From JABCPE02 sp963520725 (GTDB lineage: Bacteria > Bacteroidota > Bacteroidia > Flavobacteriales > Weeksellaceae): DNA of 21,035 nucleotides. Where the stretch lies: assembly GCA_963520725.1 (NCBI GenBank), contig CAUQSG010000026.1, forward strand, positions 1 to 21,035, in the 5' to 3' direction. The position numbers and the translations under genes are program-made. The first letter of the stretch is position 1, and each line of letters opens with the position of its first letter. The notes beneath the pieces were generated by a model that was given only the letters and a program-made list of their open reading frames with translations, was not told the DNA's origin and did no database searches. Shown here in pieces: positions 7,825-14,916 of the stretch.

Positions 7825-8862
7825 ATGAGTTATTTGATAAATCCCCCAAACTATAAGTCTATTTTGAATTTACAACAGACAGAATTGGGGATACAAAAGA
7901 TAAAAGATTTTTTTCAAGCCAATTTGTCGGCAGAGCTTAGGCTGCGTAGAGTGACGGCGCCGCTTTTTGTTTTGAGAGGGATGGGACTAAATGATGATTT
8001 GAGCGGAAAGGAGAGGGCTGTAAATTTTCCTATAAAAGATATGGATGAAGCTCGTGCAGAGGTCGTACATTCATTAGCAAAGTGGAAAAGAGTGATGCTT
8101 GCAGATTATAATGTAGAAGAAGGATATGGTATATATACGGATATGAACGCCATCCGTGCAGATGAGGAGCTTGGGAATATGCACTCTCTATATGTAGACC
8201 AGTGGGACTGGGAAATGGCTATTTCTGAAAAAGATAGAACGGTAGCATTCCTAAAATCCGTGGTTAAAAGAATTTACGCTTCGTTTTTAAGAACTGAATA
8301 TTTAGTGAATGAGGCTTTCCCAGAGTTGAAACCTATGCTTCCCAGAGAAATACATTTTATACATTCGGAAGAACTTTTGCAAAAATATCCTGACCTATCT
8401 CCAAAAGAAAGAGAAAGAGAAATCGCAAAAGAATATAAAGCTGTATTTATAATAGGTATAGGTGGCAAACTCAGTAATGGAGAAAAGCACGACTATAGAG
8501 CGCCAGACTATGATGACTGGGCGACGGCTAATGAAGATGGATTTTTAGGGCTGAATGGAGATATTCTCCTTTGGAATCCAGTGCTCAATGTGCCGTTTGA
8601 GATTTCATCAATGGGAATTCGTGTTGATAAAAATTCATTAGAAAAACAACTTCAAATAGAAGATAAAGAAGACAGAAAAGAGCTTTATTTTCATAAAAGA
8701 TTGCTGAATAACGAGTTGCCTCTTACAATAGGCGGTGGTATAGGGCAGTCTCGTTTGTGTATGTTTTTACTGCAAAAAGCGCATATAGGTGAGATTCAGG
8801 CAAGTATATGGCCAGATGAAATGAGAGAAAAATGCAAAGCGCATAATATTCCTCTAATCTAA
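7825..8862 (+). CDS. asnA: Aspartate-ammonia ligase (asparagine synthetase A)
   Basis: A 345-residue cytosolic enzyme that makes asparagine from aspartate, ammonia and ATP (giving AMP and pyrophosphate). Length is close to the roughly 330 residues of E. coli AsnA. Its class II aminoacyl-tRNA-synthetase-like fold shows FVLRGMGLNDDLSG near the N terminus, the region YGIYTDMNAIRADE (about residues 109-122), LYVDQWDWE (131-139) and a C-terminal GGGIGQSRLCMFLL motif that ends in the ATP-binding arginine (motif 3-like). There is no glutaminase domain, so free ammonia is the nitrogen source. Followed after 14 bases by smpB, so the two are likely co-transcribed. Its promoter overlaps that of the divergent ABC-F gene. 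Confidence 0.96.
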   Translation: MSYLINPPNYKSILNLQQTELGIQKIKDFFQANLSAELRLRRVTAPLFVLRGMGLNDDLSGKERAVNFPIKDMDEARAEVVHSLAKWKRVMLADYNVEEGYGIYTDMNAIRADEELGNMHSLYVDQWDWEMAISEKDRTVAFLKSVVKRIYASFLRTEYLVNEAFPELKPMLPREIHFIHSEELLQKYPDLSPKEREREIAKEYKAVFIIGIGGKLSNGEKHDYRAPDYDDWATANEDGFLGLNGDILLWNPVLNVPFEISSMGIRVDKNSLEKQLQIEDKEDRKELYFHKRLLNNELPLTIGGGIGQSRLCMFLLQKAHIGEIQASIWPDEMREKCKAHNIPLI

Positions 8863-8876
8863 AAAACTCTAAAATT

Positions 8877-9335
8877 ATGAGTAAAACTAAAAATGTAAAT
8901 ATTCTTAATAAAAGAGCCAGATTTGAATATGAAATCTTGGAAGAATACGAAGCAGGGATAGTGCTTACAGGAACTGAAATAAAGTCCATCCGTCTTTCTA
9001 AAGCTTCTATAACAGAAAGTTTCTGCGAGTTTATAAACGAAGAACTTTTTGTAATCAATATGAGTATAGAAGAGTATAAATTTGGGACTTTCTATAATCA
9101 TAAAGTAAAAAGAGAACGAAAACTTTTACTGCATTCCCAAGAGCTTGAAAAACTTGGTAAAAAGGTGAAAGATGTCGGAAATACGATAGTTCCGCTAAAG
9201 CTCTATATCAACGAAAAAGGCAAGGCAAAACTGAAAATTGCACTAGCGCGAGGAAAGAAATTATTTGATAAAAGAGAGACAATAAAAGAAAGAGAGAACA
9301 AGAGAAATTTAGATAGAATCAAGAAGAATTTTTAA
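8877..9335 (+). CDS. smpB: SsrA (tmRNA)-binding protein SmpB
   Basis: A 152-residue RNA-binding protein that partners tmRNA in trans-translation, rescuing ribosomes stalled on broken mRNAs. Typical features are the N-terminal NKRARFEYEILEEYEAGIVL, key residues AxFxYxI then EAGIVL, the GTEIKSIR motif with SKASITESF (about residues 33-50), and the OB-fold strands KLYINEKGKAKLKIALARGKK, key residues GKAK and ARGKK. The C-terminal helix KLFDKRETIKERENKR, which reaches into the mRNA channel, is present. Length fits the family. It sits 14 bases after asnA. No terminator is seen after it, and the ompA promoter begins six bases beyond the stop. Confidence 0.97.
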   Translation: MSKTKNVNILNKRARFEYEILEEYEAGIVLTGTEIKSIRLSKASITESFCEFINEELFVINMSIEEYKFGTFYNHKVKRERKLLLHSQELEKLGKKVKDVGNTIVPLKLYINEKGKAKLKIALARGKKLFDKRETIKERENKRNLDRIKKNF

Positions 9336-9340
9336 TTTTT

Positions 9341-9372
9341 TTTGGCAATATTGTTTTTTTTTGTTATTTTTG
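9341..9372 (+). promoter_or_regulatory. Strong promoter of ompA
   Basis: TTTG at 9341-9344, a 20-base spacer, TATTTTTG at 9365-9372. It is followed by a very AT-rich 5' leader of about 45 bases, typical of highly expressed Bacteroidota genes, before the ATG at 9425. Confidence 0.75.
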
Positions 9373-9424
9373 TCTCAAATATCCAAAATTTAATTATAAA
9401 ATTTTAAATTATATTAATCATTCT

Positions 9425-10900
9425 ATGAAAAATCTAAAATTAGGAATCACAGCTTTAGCTCTTACAGTAGCTACTTCTGTGTCTGCTCAAACAACTGAGA
9501 ATAAGTGGTTGATAGGAGTAGGGGCTCATGGAGTAAACCATGCTGCAATTAATGGAGAGTTTGGAGAATCAGTGAAAAATCTTCGTGCGGCATTTACTCT
9601 TAACAATTACACAATTACTCCACCATTGTCTAAATTGACAGTTGCGAGAAACTTAAACAAGTATTTCGTTGTAGACTGGCAGACATCAGTGGGGAATGTG
9701 GACAACAAAAGAATTCGTCCAAATTTAAGCGGAGTAGAAGGACAAATTATGGATAAAGAATTTTTCTTGATGACAGGTCTTGGTCTTCAATTTAAATTCA
9801 ACGGACTTTGGAATGAAAATTCTTGGTTCGATCCATATGTGAGAGTTGGTGCTAACTACCTAAGACACGACTACAGCAACTCTGAAAGAGCATACAACAA
9901 AGAAGGAGGATTCATGAAAGCTGACCACTTCGCAGCAAACGGAGGTCTTGGTATCAACTTCTGGATTACTAAAAACTTCGGTATCGGTGTTCAACAAGAT
10001 TATGTAGTAACTCCATTCGAGAAAACTACTATCTCTGACTTCTGGCAATCTTCAGCTGCTTTGAACTTTAGATTCGGAAACACAGATAGAGATAAAGATG
10101 GTATCAAAGATAAAGATGATGCTTGTCCAGATGTATTCGGTCTTGCTCAGTTTAACGGATGTCCTGATACAGACGGTGACGGAGTTCAAGATTCAGAAGA
10201 TAACTGTCCAGAAGTTGCTGGTCCAGTTGAAAACCAAGGATGTCCTTGGCCAGATACAGATGGTGATGGAGTTCTTGATAAAGATGATGAGTGTCCAGAA
10301 GTAGCAGGTCCAGCTGAAAACAAAGGATGCCCATGGAAAGATACAGATAATGATGGAGTTCTTGACAAAGATGATGCTTGTCCAGAAGTTCCAGGATTAC
10401 CAGAATACAACGGATGTCCTAAACCAGCTGATGTATTTGCTCTTGAAGCAACAGGTGCATTGAAAGGTATTACATTTGACTTTGGTAAGGCTGTAATTAG
10501 CAAGTCTTCTTACACTAAATTAGACCAAGCTGCTGAAGTAATTAAGTCTTCTAATGGAGGTACATTCTTGATTACAGGTCATACTGATAAAAAAGGTAAT
10601 GATGCTTACAACTTGAAACTTTCTAGAGAAAGAGCTGCAGCAGTAGTTAGAGCTCTTGAAGAAAGAGGTGTAGCTGATTCTCAGTTGAAATCTACAGGTG
10701 TAGGATCAAGAGATGCGGTAGTTCCTGCAACAGCATCAAATGAAGAAAGAGAAGCTGATAGAAAAGTAGTAGTAGAAGCTATTAATGGTGAAGCATGGGA
10801 AGCATTGAAAAAATCAGATCTTCCTGTAGTTAGCAAAAAGCTTGTTAAAAAACCAGCTAAAAAAGGAACTGGTAAAAAACCAGTAGGTAAAAAGAAATAA
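9425..10900 (+). CDS. OmpA-family outer membrane protein with TSP3 repeats and lysine-rich tail
   Basis: A 491-residue outer membrane protein. A Sec signal peptide (MKNLKLGITALALTVATSVSA) precedes Gln22. Residues about 25-215 alternate aromatic and polar strands, fitting an eight-stranded beta-barrel. Residues 221-332 hold calcium-binding thrombospondin type 3 repeats. Residues about 345-455 are the OmpA C-terminal peptidoglycan-binding domain, with ITFDFGKAVI, LITGHTDKKGNDAYN and LSRERAAAV, including the Asp and Arg that grip diaminopimelate. It therefore links the outer membrane to the cell wall. After this domain there is an unusual tail of about 30 residues rich in lysine, proline and glycine. 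Codon use (AGA, CTT, GCT, GGA) is more biased than in neighbours, as expected of an abundant protein. Monocistronic. Related Riemerella proteins are immunogenic. Confidence 0.94.
   Translation: MKNLKLGITALALTVATSVSAQTTENKWLIGVGAHGVNHAAINGEFGESVKNLRAAFTLNNYTITPPLSKLTVARNLNKYFVVDWQTSVGNVDNKRIRPNLSGVEGQIMDKEFFLMTGLGLQFKFNGLWNENSWFDPYVRVGANYLRHDYSNSERAYNKEGGFMKADHFAANGGLGINFWITKNFGIGVQQDYVVTPFEKTTISDFWQSSAALNFRFGNTDRDKDGIKDKDDACPDVFGLAQFNGCPDTDGDGVQDSEDNCPEVAGPVENQGCPWPDTDGDGVLDKDDECPEVAGPAENKGCPWKDTDNDGVLDKDDACPEVPGLPEYNGCPKPADVFALEATGALKGITFDFGKAVISKSSYTKLDQAAEVIKSSNGGTFLITGHTDKKGNDAYNLKLSRERAAAVVRALEERGVADSQLKSTGVGSRDAVVPATASNEEREADRKVVVEAINGEAWEALKKSDLPVVSKKLVKKPAKKGTGKKPVGKKK
10085..10420 (+). 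repeat. Tandem thrombospondin type 3 repeats inside ompA
   Basis: About four imperfect units encode D-x-D-x-D-G calcium loops followed by (D/N)xCPEVxG and GCP: DRDKDG, DTDGDG, DTDGDG and DTDNDG each start a unit. Units 2-4 are similar also at the DNA level (gatacagatggtgatgga-like), so copy number could vary by slippage or recombination. Confidence 0.85.
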
Positions 10901-10914
10901 TAAAATTTCTTAAT

Positions 10915-10949
10915 AAAAAATACTCCTAGATTTCTAGGGGTATTTTTTT
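10915..10949 (+). terminator. Terminator of ompA
   Basis: Stem TACTCCTAG (10921-10929) / CTAGGGGTA (10934-10942) with one G-U pair and loop ATTT. It is preceded by an A-run and followed by TTTTTTT. It starts 14 bases after the stop codon. Confidence 0.85.
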
Positions 10950-10971
10950 ATTCATTTTGGAAATTAATTAT

Positions 10972-10979
10972 TATTTTTG
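10972..10979 (+). promoter_or_regulatory. -7 promoter box of yebC
   Basis: TATTTTTG at 10972-10979, 23 bases before the ATG at 11003. The expected -33 position falls on the T-run of the ompA terminator, and the nearest real TTTG (10956-10959) is too close (12-base spacer), so the -33 box is weak. Confidence 0.5.
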
Positions 10980-11002
10980 TGTTCTGAAAAAAATCAATAT
11001 TT

Positions 11003-11743
11003 ATGGGACGCGCATTTGAATATAGAAAAGCATCTAAATTGGCTCGTTGGGATAAAATGGCCAAAACATTCTCTAAAATAGGAAAAGACATCGCTTTGGC
11101 AGTAAAAGCAGGAGGACCAGATCCAGATTCTAATCCAGCTCTGCGCCGTTGCATACAAAATGCGAAGGGAGCTAACATGCCAAAAGACAATGTAGAAAGA
11201 GCAATAAAAAAAGCGAGTGGAGCAGATGCAGAAAACTATGAGGAAGTAACATATGAAGGATATGGACAGGGAGGAGTTGCGTTTTTTGTGGAATGTACTA
11301 CGAATAATACGACCCGAACAGTAGCGAATGTAAGAGCTATCTTTAATAAATTTGAAGGGAATTTAGGGAAGAATGGAGAGTTGGCTTTTATTTTTGACAG
11401 AAAAGGAATTTTCACAATAGAAAAAACTAAAATCACCATAGATTGGGATGAGTTTGAAATGGAAATGATAGATGGAGGAGCAGAGGAAATAGACCAAGAT
11501 GAGGAAGAAGTAATGATTACTACTGCTTTTGAGGATTTTGGGGCATTGTCTCATAAATTGGATGAAATGGGAATAGAAGCGAAAAGTGCTGAATTACAGA
11601 GAATTCCAAACATGACAAAAGAAGTGAATGAAGAGCAGTTCAAAGCAAATATGAAAATGCTGGAGCGCTTTGAGGAAGATGATGATGTGCAGAATGTCTA
11701 CCATAATATGGAGATGACAGATGATTTACTAAGTAAAATTTAA
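11003..11743 (+). CDS. YebC/PmpR-family DNA-binding or translation factor
   Basis: A 246-residue protein with the full YebC/PmpR/TACO1 architecture. The N terminus MGRAFEYRKASKLARWDKMA replaces the MAGHSKWANIKH seen in proteobacteria and appears to be the Bacteroidota form. GGPDPDSNPALRRCIQNAKGANMPKDNVERAIKKA is the hallmark; key pieces are NPALR, ANMPKDN and the following IKKA. Then come EVTYEGYGQGGVAFFVE, NNTTRTVANVR and NLGKNGELAFIFDRKG, with a C-terminal acidic domain (EEIDQDEEE). Members are described as transcriptional regulators, and some YebC-type proteins as helping ribosomes at proline stretches. No helix-turn-helix is evident. It has its own promoter and terminator. Confidence 0.94.
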   Translation: MGRAFEYRKASKLARWDKMAKTFSKIGKDIALAVKAGGPDPDSNPALRRCIQNAKGANMPKDNVERAIKKASGADAENYEEVTYEGYGQGGVAFFVECTTNNTTRTVANVRAIFNKFEGNLGKNGELAFIFDRKGIFTIEKTKITIDWDEFEMEMIDGGAEEIDQDEEEVMITTAFEDFGALSHKLDEMGIEAKSAELQRIPNMTKEVNEEQFKANMKMLERFEEDDDVQNVYHNMEMTDDLLSKI

Positions 11744-11755
11744 TATTACAATAGG

Positions 11756-11791
11756 AAAGGGATTCAGAATAAAATTTTGAATCCTTTTTTT
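11756..11791 (+). terminator. Terminator of yebC, abutting the hflX promoter
   Basis: Stem GGATTCA (11760-11766) / TGAATCC (11778-11784), extended inward by G-U and A-T pairs and outward by A-T pairs, then TTTTTTT. The T-run ends five bases before the hflX -33 box, leaving no spare sequence between the two genes. Confidence 0.75.
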
Positions 11792-11795
11792 GTGT

Positions 11796-11826
11796 TTTGT
11801 ATAAGATGTTTAATTTATTACCTTTG
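11796..11826 (+). promoter_or_regulatory. Perfect promoter of hflX, placed for a leaderless mRNA
   Basis: TTTG at 11796-11799, exactly 19 bases, TACCTTTG at 11819-11826. Only CTCT separates the -7 box from the ATG at 11831, so transcription should begin on or next to the start codon. Confidence 0.7.
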
Positions 11827-11830
11827 CTCT

Positions 11831-13045
11831 ATGTTAGAAAAAAAAGAACATATTTACGAAAATGCCGTATTGGTAGGTCTGATAACAAAAGACCAAGATG
11901 AGGAAAAACTCACTGAATATATGGATGAGTTGGAGTTTTTGGCTTATACAGCTGGGGCTACGGTGAAAAAAAGATTTACACAAAAACTTTCTCAGCCTGA
12001 TTCTAGAACTTTCGTAGGGAAGGGAAAAGCAGAGGAAATTAAATTTTTTTTGGAAGAAAATGAAATAGGAACAGTTATTTTTGATGATGAACTTTCTCCT
12101 TCGCAGTTGAAAAACTTGGAGAGAGAATTAGAAGTTAAAATTCTTGACAGAACCAATCTTATTCTTGATATTTTTGCTCAAAGGGCGCAGACTTCTTATG
12201 CGAGAACTCAGGTGGAACTTGCTCAGTATGAGTATCTTTTGCCAAGACTTACAAGGATGTGGACCCACCTAGAGAGACAGCGAGGAGGAATCGGGATGAG
12301 AGGGCCTGGGGAGACTGAGATAGAGACGGATAGGCGTATTATCCGTGATAGGATTTCACTTTTAAAGGAGAAATTAAAAACCATCGATAAACAGATGGCT
12401 ACGCAGAGAAACAATCGAGGAAAGATGGTAAGGGTTGCCTTGGTGGGCTATACCAATGTAGGAAAATCCACGCTGATGAATGCTCTTTCTAAATCCGATG
12501 TTTTTGCGGAAAATAAGCTTTTTGCTACTTTGGATACTACGGTGAGAAAAGTAGTTATTGGGAATTTGCCTTTCCTTCTTACGGATACGGTTGGTTTTAT
12601 CAGAAAACTGCCTACTCAGCTGGTGGAGTCTTTTAAATCTACTCTTGATGAGGTTCGTGAAGCGGATTTGCTGCTGCATGTGGTGGATGTTTCCCACGAA
12701 AGTTTTGAAGACCATATCAGTTCTGTGAATCAGATTTTGCAGGAAATCAATGCCCATCAGAAACCGATGGTAATGATTTTCAATAAAATAGATGATTTTT
12801 CTTATGAAAAAAAGGATGAAGATGACCTGACTCCAGCTACGAAGAAAAATATTTCTCTTGATGAATGGAAGCGCACATGGATGGCAAAGTCTAAACACCC
12901 AACGGTTTTCATATCTGCGATTACTAAAGAGAATTTTCCAGAGATGAAAAAACTGATTTATGATGAGGTGCACAAAATTCATATTTCTCGTTTCCCTTAT
13001 AATGATTTTCTTTTTGAATATTTTGATGATGAGGACGAAAAATAA
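11831..13045 (+). CDS. hflX: GTPase HflX
   Basis: A 404-residue ribosome-associated GTPase; HflX splits stalled or heat-damaged 70S ribosomes. I start it at ATG 11831 (MLEKKEHIYENAVLVGL) because family members begin just before this conserved AVLVGL strand; the longer frame reads through the promoter and yebC terminator. The N-terminal HflX domain has TFVGKGKAEEI (60-70) and FDDELSPSQLKNLE. A helical segment follows with RGPGETEIETDRR (157-169), a family hallmark. The GTPase domain has G1 GYTNVGKST (206-214), G2 thr in the ATLDTT region (232-237), G3 DTVG (252-255), G4 NKID and G5 SAI near the C terminus. It ends at a bidirectional terminator facing dnaJ. Confidence 0.96.
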   Translation: MLEKKEHIYENAVLVGLITKDQDEEKLTEYMDELEFLAYTAGATVKKRFTQKLSQPDSRTFVGKGKAEEIKFFLEENEIGTVIFDDELSPSQLKNLERELEVKILDRTNLILDIFAQRAQTSYARTQVELAQYEYLLPRLTRMWTHLERQRGGIGMRGPGETEIETDRRIIRDRISLLKEKLKTIDKQMATQRNNRGKMVRVALVGYTNVGKSTLMNALSKSDVFAENKLFATLDTTVRKVVIGNLPFLLTDTVGFIRKLPTQLVESFKSTLDEVREADLLLHVVDVSHESFEDHISSVNQILQEINAHQKPMVMIFNKIDDFSYEKKDEDDLTPATKKNISLDEWKRTWMAKSKHPTVFISAITKENFPEMKKLIYDEVHKIHISRFPYNDFLFEYFDDEDEK

Positions 13046-13063
13046 ACTTCGGATTTTTGAGAT

Positions 13064-13102
13064 AAAAAATAAGACCTTGCCTTTAATAGGCAAGGTTTTT
13101 TC
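13064..13102. terminator. Bidirectional terminator between hflX and dnaJ
   Basis: A perfect nine-pair stem ACCTTGCCT (13074-13082) / AGGCAAGGT (13088-13096) with loop TTAAT. A TTTTTT run lies to the right and an A-rich run to the left (a T-tail on the minus strand after a one-base break). It serves both convergent genes. Confidence 0.85.
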
Positions 13103-13122
13103 TATTTGAATAGAGATATTAT

Positions 13123-14241
13123 TCAGTTAAACATATCTCTCACTCTGTCAAAGAAACTTTTCTCTTTTCCAGTAGGCTCGGCTTTCATTTCTCCAGAATT
13201 GAGCTGACTTTCAAAGAATTTGCGCTGTTCCTCGGTTAGTTTTTGAGGTGTCCATACATTTACATGGACGAACATGTCTCCCTTGTGGTAGCTGTCTAAG
13301 CTTGGAAGTCCTTTTCCAGCAAGACGAAGGATTTTTCCAGACTGAGTTCCTGCATCTATTTTTATTTTCACTTTTCCGTTTACTGTTGGGATTTCTTTAG
13401 AACAGCCCAATGCAGCTTCGGCAAATGAAATATAAAGTTCTTGATGAAGATTGTCTCCTTCTCGTTTGATGTTTGCATCTTCTTCCTCTTCTATAACCAC
13501 TAAAAGGTCTCCTGTCGCTCCACCAAGAGGCGCATCGTTACCTTTTCCTCGGACATTGAGTTGTAGCCCTTCTCTTGCACCAGCAGGGATGTTGATGCTT
13601 ACTTCTTCCTCCTCACGGATTAGTCCGTGCGCATCTGCACCAGCAGGGATTTTATCAGCGATTTTTCCTAATCCCTGACAAGCGGAACAAGTGGTCTGGG
13701 ACTGCATCTGTCCGAAAACAGTGTTCACTATCTTCATCTGGGCACCGCTACCATTACAAGTAGGGCAGGTCTTGGAGGTTACTCCATCAGCCAATTTCAT
13801 TCTTTTTACCTTAATGGTTTTCTGTGTTCCATTAAGCATTTCCTCCAAGTTTAGTTTTATTCGGATACGAAGATTAGAACCTCTTACCTGCTGATGGGCT
13901 CTTCCTCCTCCGAAGCCTCCAAAGCCACCAAATCCTCCTCCGAAAATATCACCAAACTGGGCAAAAATATCTTCCATATTCATGCCTCCTCCGTCATAGC
14001 CGCCACCTGCAGCTCCTCCTACACCTGCGTGCCCGAACTGGTCGTATCTTGCCTTTTTGTCGGCATCACTCAGCACTTCATAGGCCTCAGCGGCTTCCTT
14101 GAATTTTTCTTCTGCTTCCTTGTCACCAGGGTTTTTATCTGGGTGGTATTTTATGGCTAATTTTCGGTAGGCTTTTTTGATTTCATCAGCGCTGGCTGAT
14201 TTGGAAACTCCTAATACCTCGTAATAATCTCTTTTAGACAT
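13123..14241 (-). CDS. dnaJ: Chaperone DnaJ with a reduced zinc-binding region
   Basis: A 372-residue Hsp40 that delivers substrates to DnaK and stimulates its ATPase. The J-domain (1-70) has the essential HPD at 33-35. A Gly/Phe-rich linker (about 74-113) with a DIF motif follows. The client-binding beta domains run from about 120, with IPAG at 218-221 and a C-terminal dimerisation segment. The zinc region is unusual: only two CxxCxGxG motifs exist, CPTCNGSG (159-166) and CSACQGLG (185-192), where canonical DnaJ has four. By position they are motifs 2 and 3, which form one zinc centre; motif 1 is deleted, and motif 4 is replaced by the cysteine-free PAGADAHG. Lies 42 bases after grpE, same operon. 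Confidence 0.96.
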   Translation of the reverse strand: MSKRDYYEVLGVSKSASADEIKKAYRKLAIKYHPDKNPGDKEAEEKFKEAAEAYEVLSDADKKARYDQFGHAGVGGAAGGGYDGGGMNMEDIFAQFGDIFGGGFGGFGGFGGGRAHQQVRGSNLRIRIKLNLEEMLNGTQKTIKVKRMKLADGVTSKTCPTCNGSGAQMKIVNTVFGQMQSQTTCSACQGLGKIADKIPAGADAHGLIREEEEVSINIPAGAREGLQLNVRGKGNDAPLGGATGDLLVVIEEEEDANIKREGDNLHQELYISFAEAALGCSKEIPTVNGKVKIKIDAGTQSGKILRLAGKGLPSLDSYHKGDMFVHVNVWTPQKLTEEQRKFFESQLNSGEMKAEPTGKEKSFFDRVRDMFN

Positions 14242-14283
14242 AAATTTAATTATCTAATTTATTGATTTTTAGTTGTTTTTGAA

Positions 14284-14835
14284 TTAACTTCCTGTAACTA
14301 CTTTCGCGAAACGAATAACTCTGTCATATAGCTGATATCCAGTCTCTATCACATCCACTATCTTGCCTTTCAACTCTTCTGATGGCGCAGGAATCTGTGT
14401 GATAGCCTCATGGAAATCTACATTAAAATCATCTCCGGCCTTTACTTCTATTACTTTTAAACCCTTCTCTATCAGAGAGTTTTTAAATTTGTTGTAAATA
14501 AGTTCTACTCCCTTCAACTGTTCCTTGGTTTCTTCAGATTTTGCTAATTCTTTTAGAGCTCTTTCGAAATCATCTAAAATAGCCAACATAGAAATCATAA
14601 TGTTTTGATTGGCGTATTGTGCAAATTCTGTTTTTTCTTTTAGAGTTCTTTTTTTGTAGTTTTCAAACTCAGCAAAAAGTCTGATGTAGAGGTCTTTTTG
14701 GTGTGCCAATTGTTCCTCTAATGACATTTCTTCTGTCAAATTTTCAGTATTTTCTGTGTTTTGATTTTCAGTATTTTGCATATCCTCTGGGTTAGAGGTG
14801 TTCTTTCTCTCTTGTGTATCTTTATTTTCTTCCAT
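14284..14835 (-). CDS. grpE: Nucleotide exchange factor GrpE
   Basis: A 183-residue cochaperone that releases ADP from DnaK. The N terminus (1-45) is disordered, acidic and repetitive (NTENQNTENTENLTEE). A long coiled-coil helix follows, with RLFAEFENYKKRTLKEK (about 53-69), the region ILDDFERALKE (about 85-95) and GVELIYNKFKNSLIEKGL. The C-terminal beta-wing has FNVDFHEAI, GKIVDVIETGYQLYDRVIR and AKVVTG, all GrpE hallmarks: the DxxxHEAI and GYxLxxRVIR motifs are intact. First gene of the grpE-dnaJ operon. dnaK itself is not in the window. No terminator is seen between the upstream sufS and this gene, so readthrough is possible. Confidence 0.95.
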   Translation of the reverse strand: MEENKDTQERKNTSNPEDMQNTENQNTENTENLTEEMSLEEQLAHQKDLYIRLFAEFENYKKRTLKEKTEFAQYANQNIMISMLAILDDFERALKELAKSEETKEQLKGVELIYNKFKNSLIEKGLKVIEVKAGDDFNVDFHEAITQIPAPSEELKGKIVDVIETGYQLYDRVIRFAKVVTGS

Positions 14836-14863
14836 TTTCTTAAATTTTTCTTCTAATAATTGT

Positions 14864-14895
14864 CAAAAATATTGCCAGTAATGATATTAGGACAA
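14864..14895 (-). promoter_or_regulatory. Promoter of grpE-dnaJ
   Basis: On the minus strand, TTG at 14895-14893, a 21-base spacer, then TATTTTTG at 14871-14864, ending 28 bases before the grpE ATG. I see no CIRCE element here. A spaced inverted repeat (TGTCAAA at 14861-14867, TTTGACA at 14896-14902) brackets the promoter. Confidence 0.55.
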
Positions 14896-14916
14896 TTTGA
14901 CAGTATAATGAAAACT

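Noticed and set aside
7778..7849. Longer ABC-F start adding 24 residues (MGDLSNNSFLLLFFLYFCDK...)
   Set aside because: It would overlap asnA and cover both promoters; the hydrophobic extension has no counterpart in YbiT, whose N terminus matches MLTVSN at 7777.
10085..10420. CRISPR-like regularly spaced repeats
   Set aside because: The repeats are in-frame protein repeats (DxDGDG units) with diverged copies and no unique spacers.
10098..10503. Open frames on both strands over the OmpA repeat region
   Set aside because: Low-complexity translations produced by the TSP3 tandem repeats; the ompA frame explains the region.
11777..11830. Longer hflX start adding 18 residues
   Set aside because: It begins inside the yebC terminator and contains the complete hflX promoter; the family N terminus matches MLEKKE at 11831.
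12374..13093. A 239-codon open frame on the minus strand opposite hflX
   Set aside because: It is a shadow of hflX: rich in His, Ile and Arg, no recognisable motif, and it contains the reverse complement of the GTPase motifs and the terminator.
14836..14916. Terminator for sufS using the TGTCAAA/TTTGACA repeat
   Set aside because: The stem is only seven pairs with a 28-base loop and no T-run follows on the minus strand.
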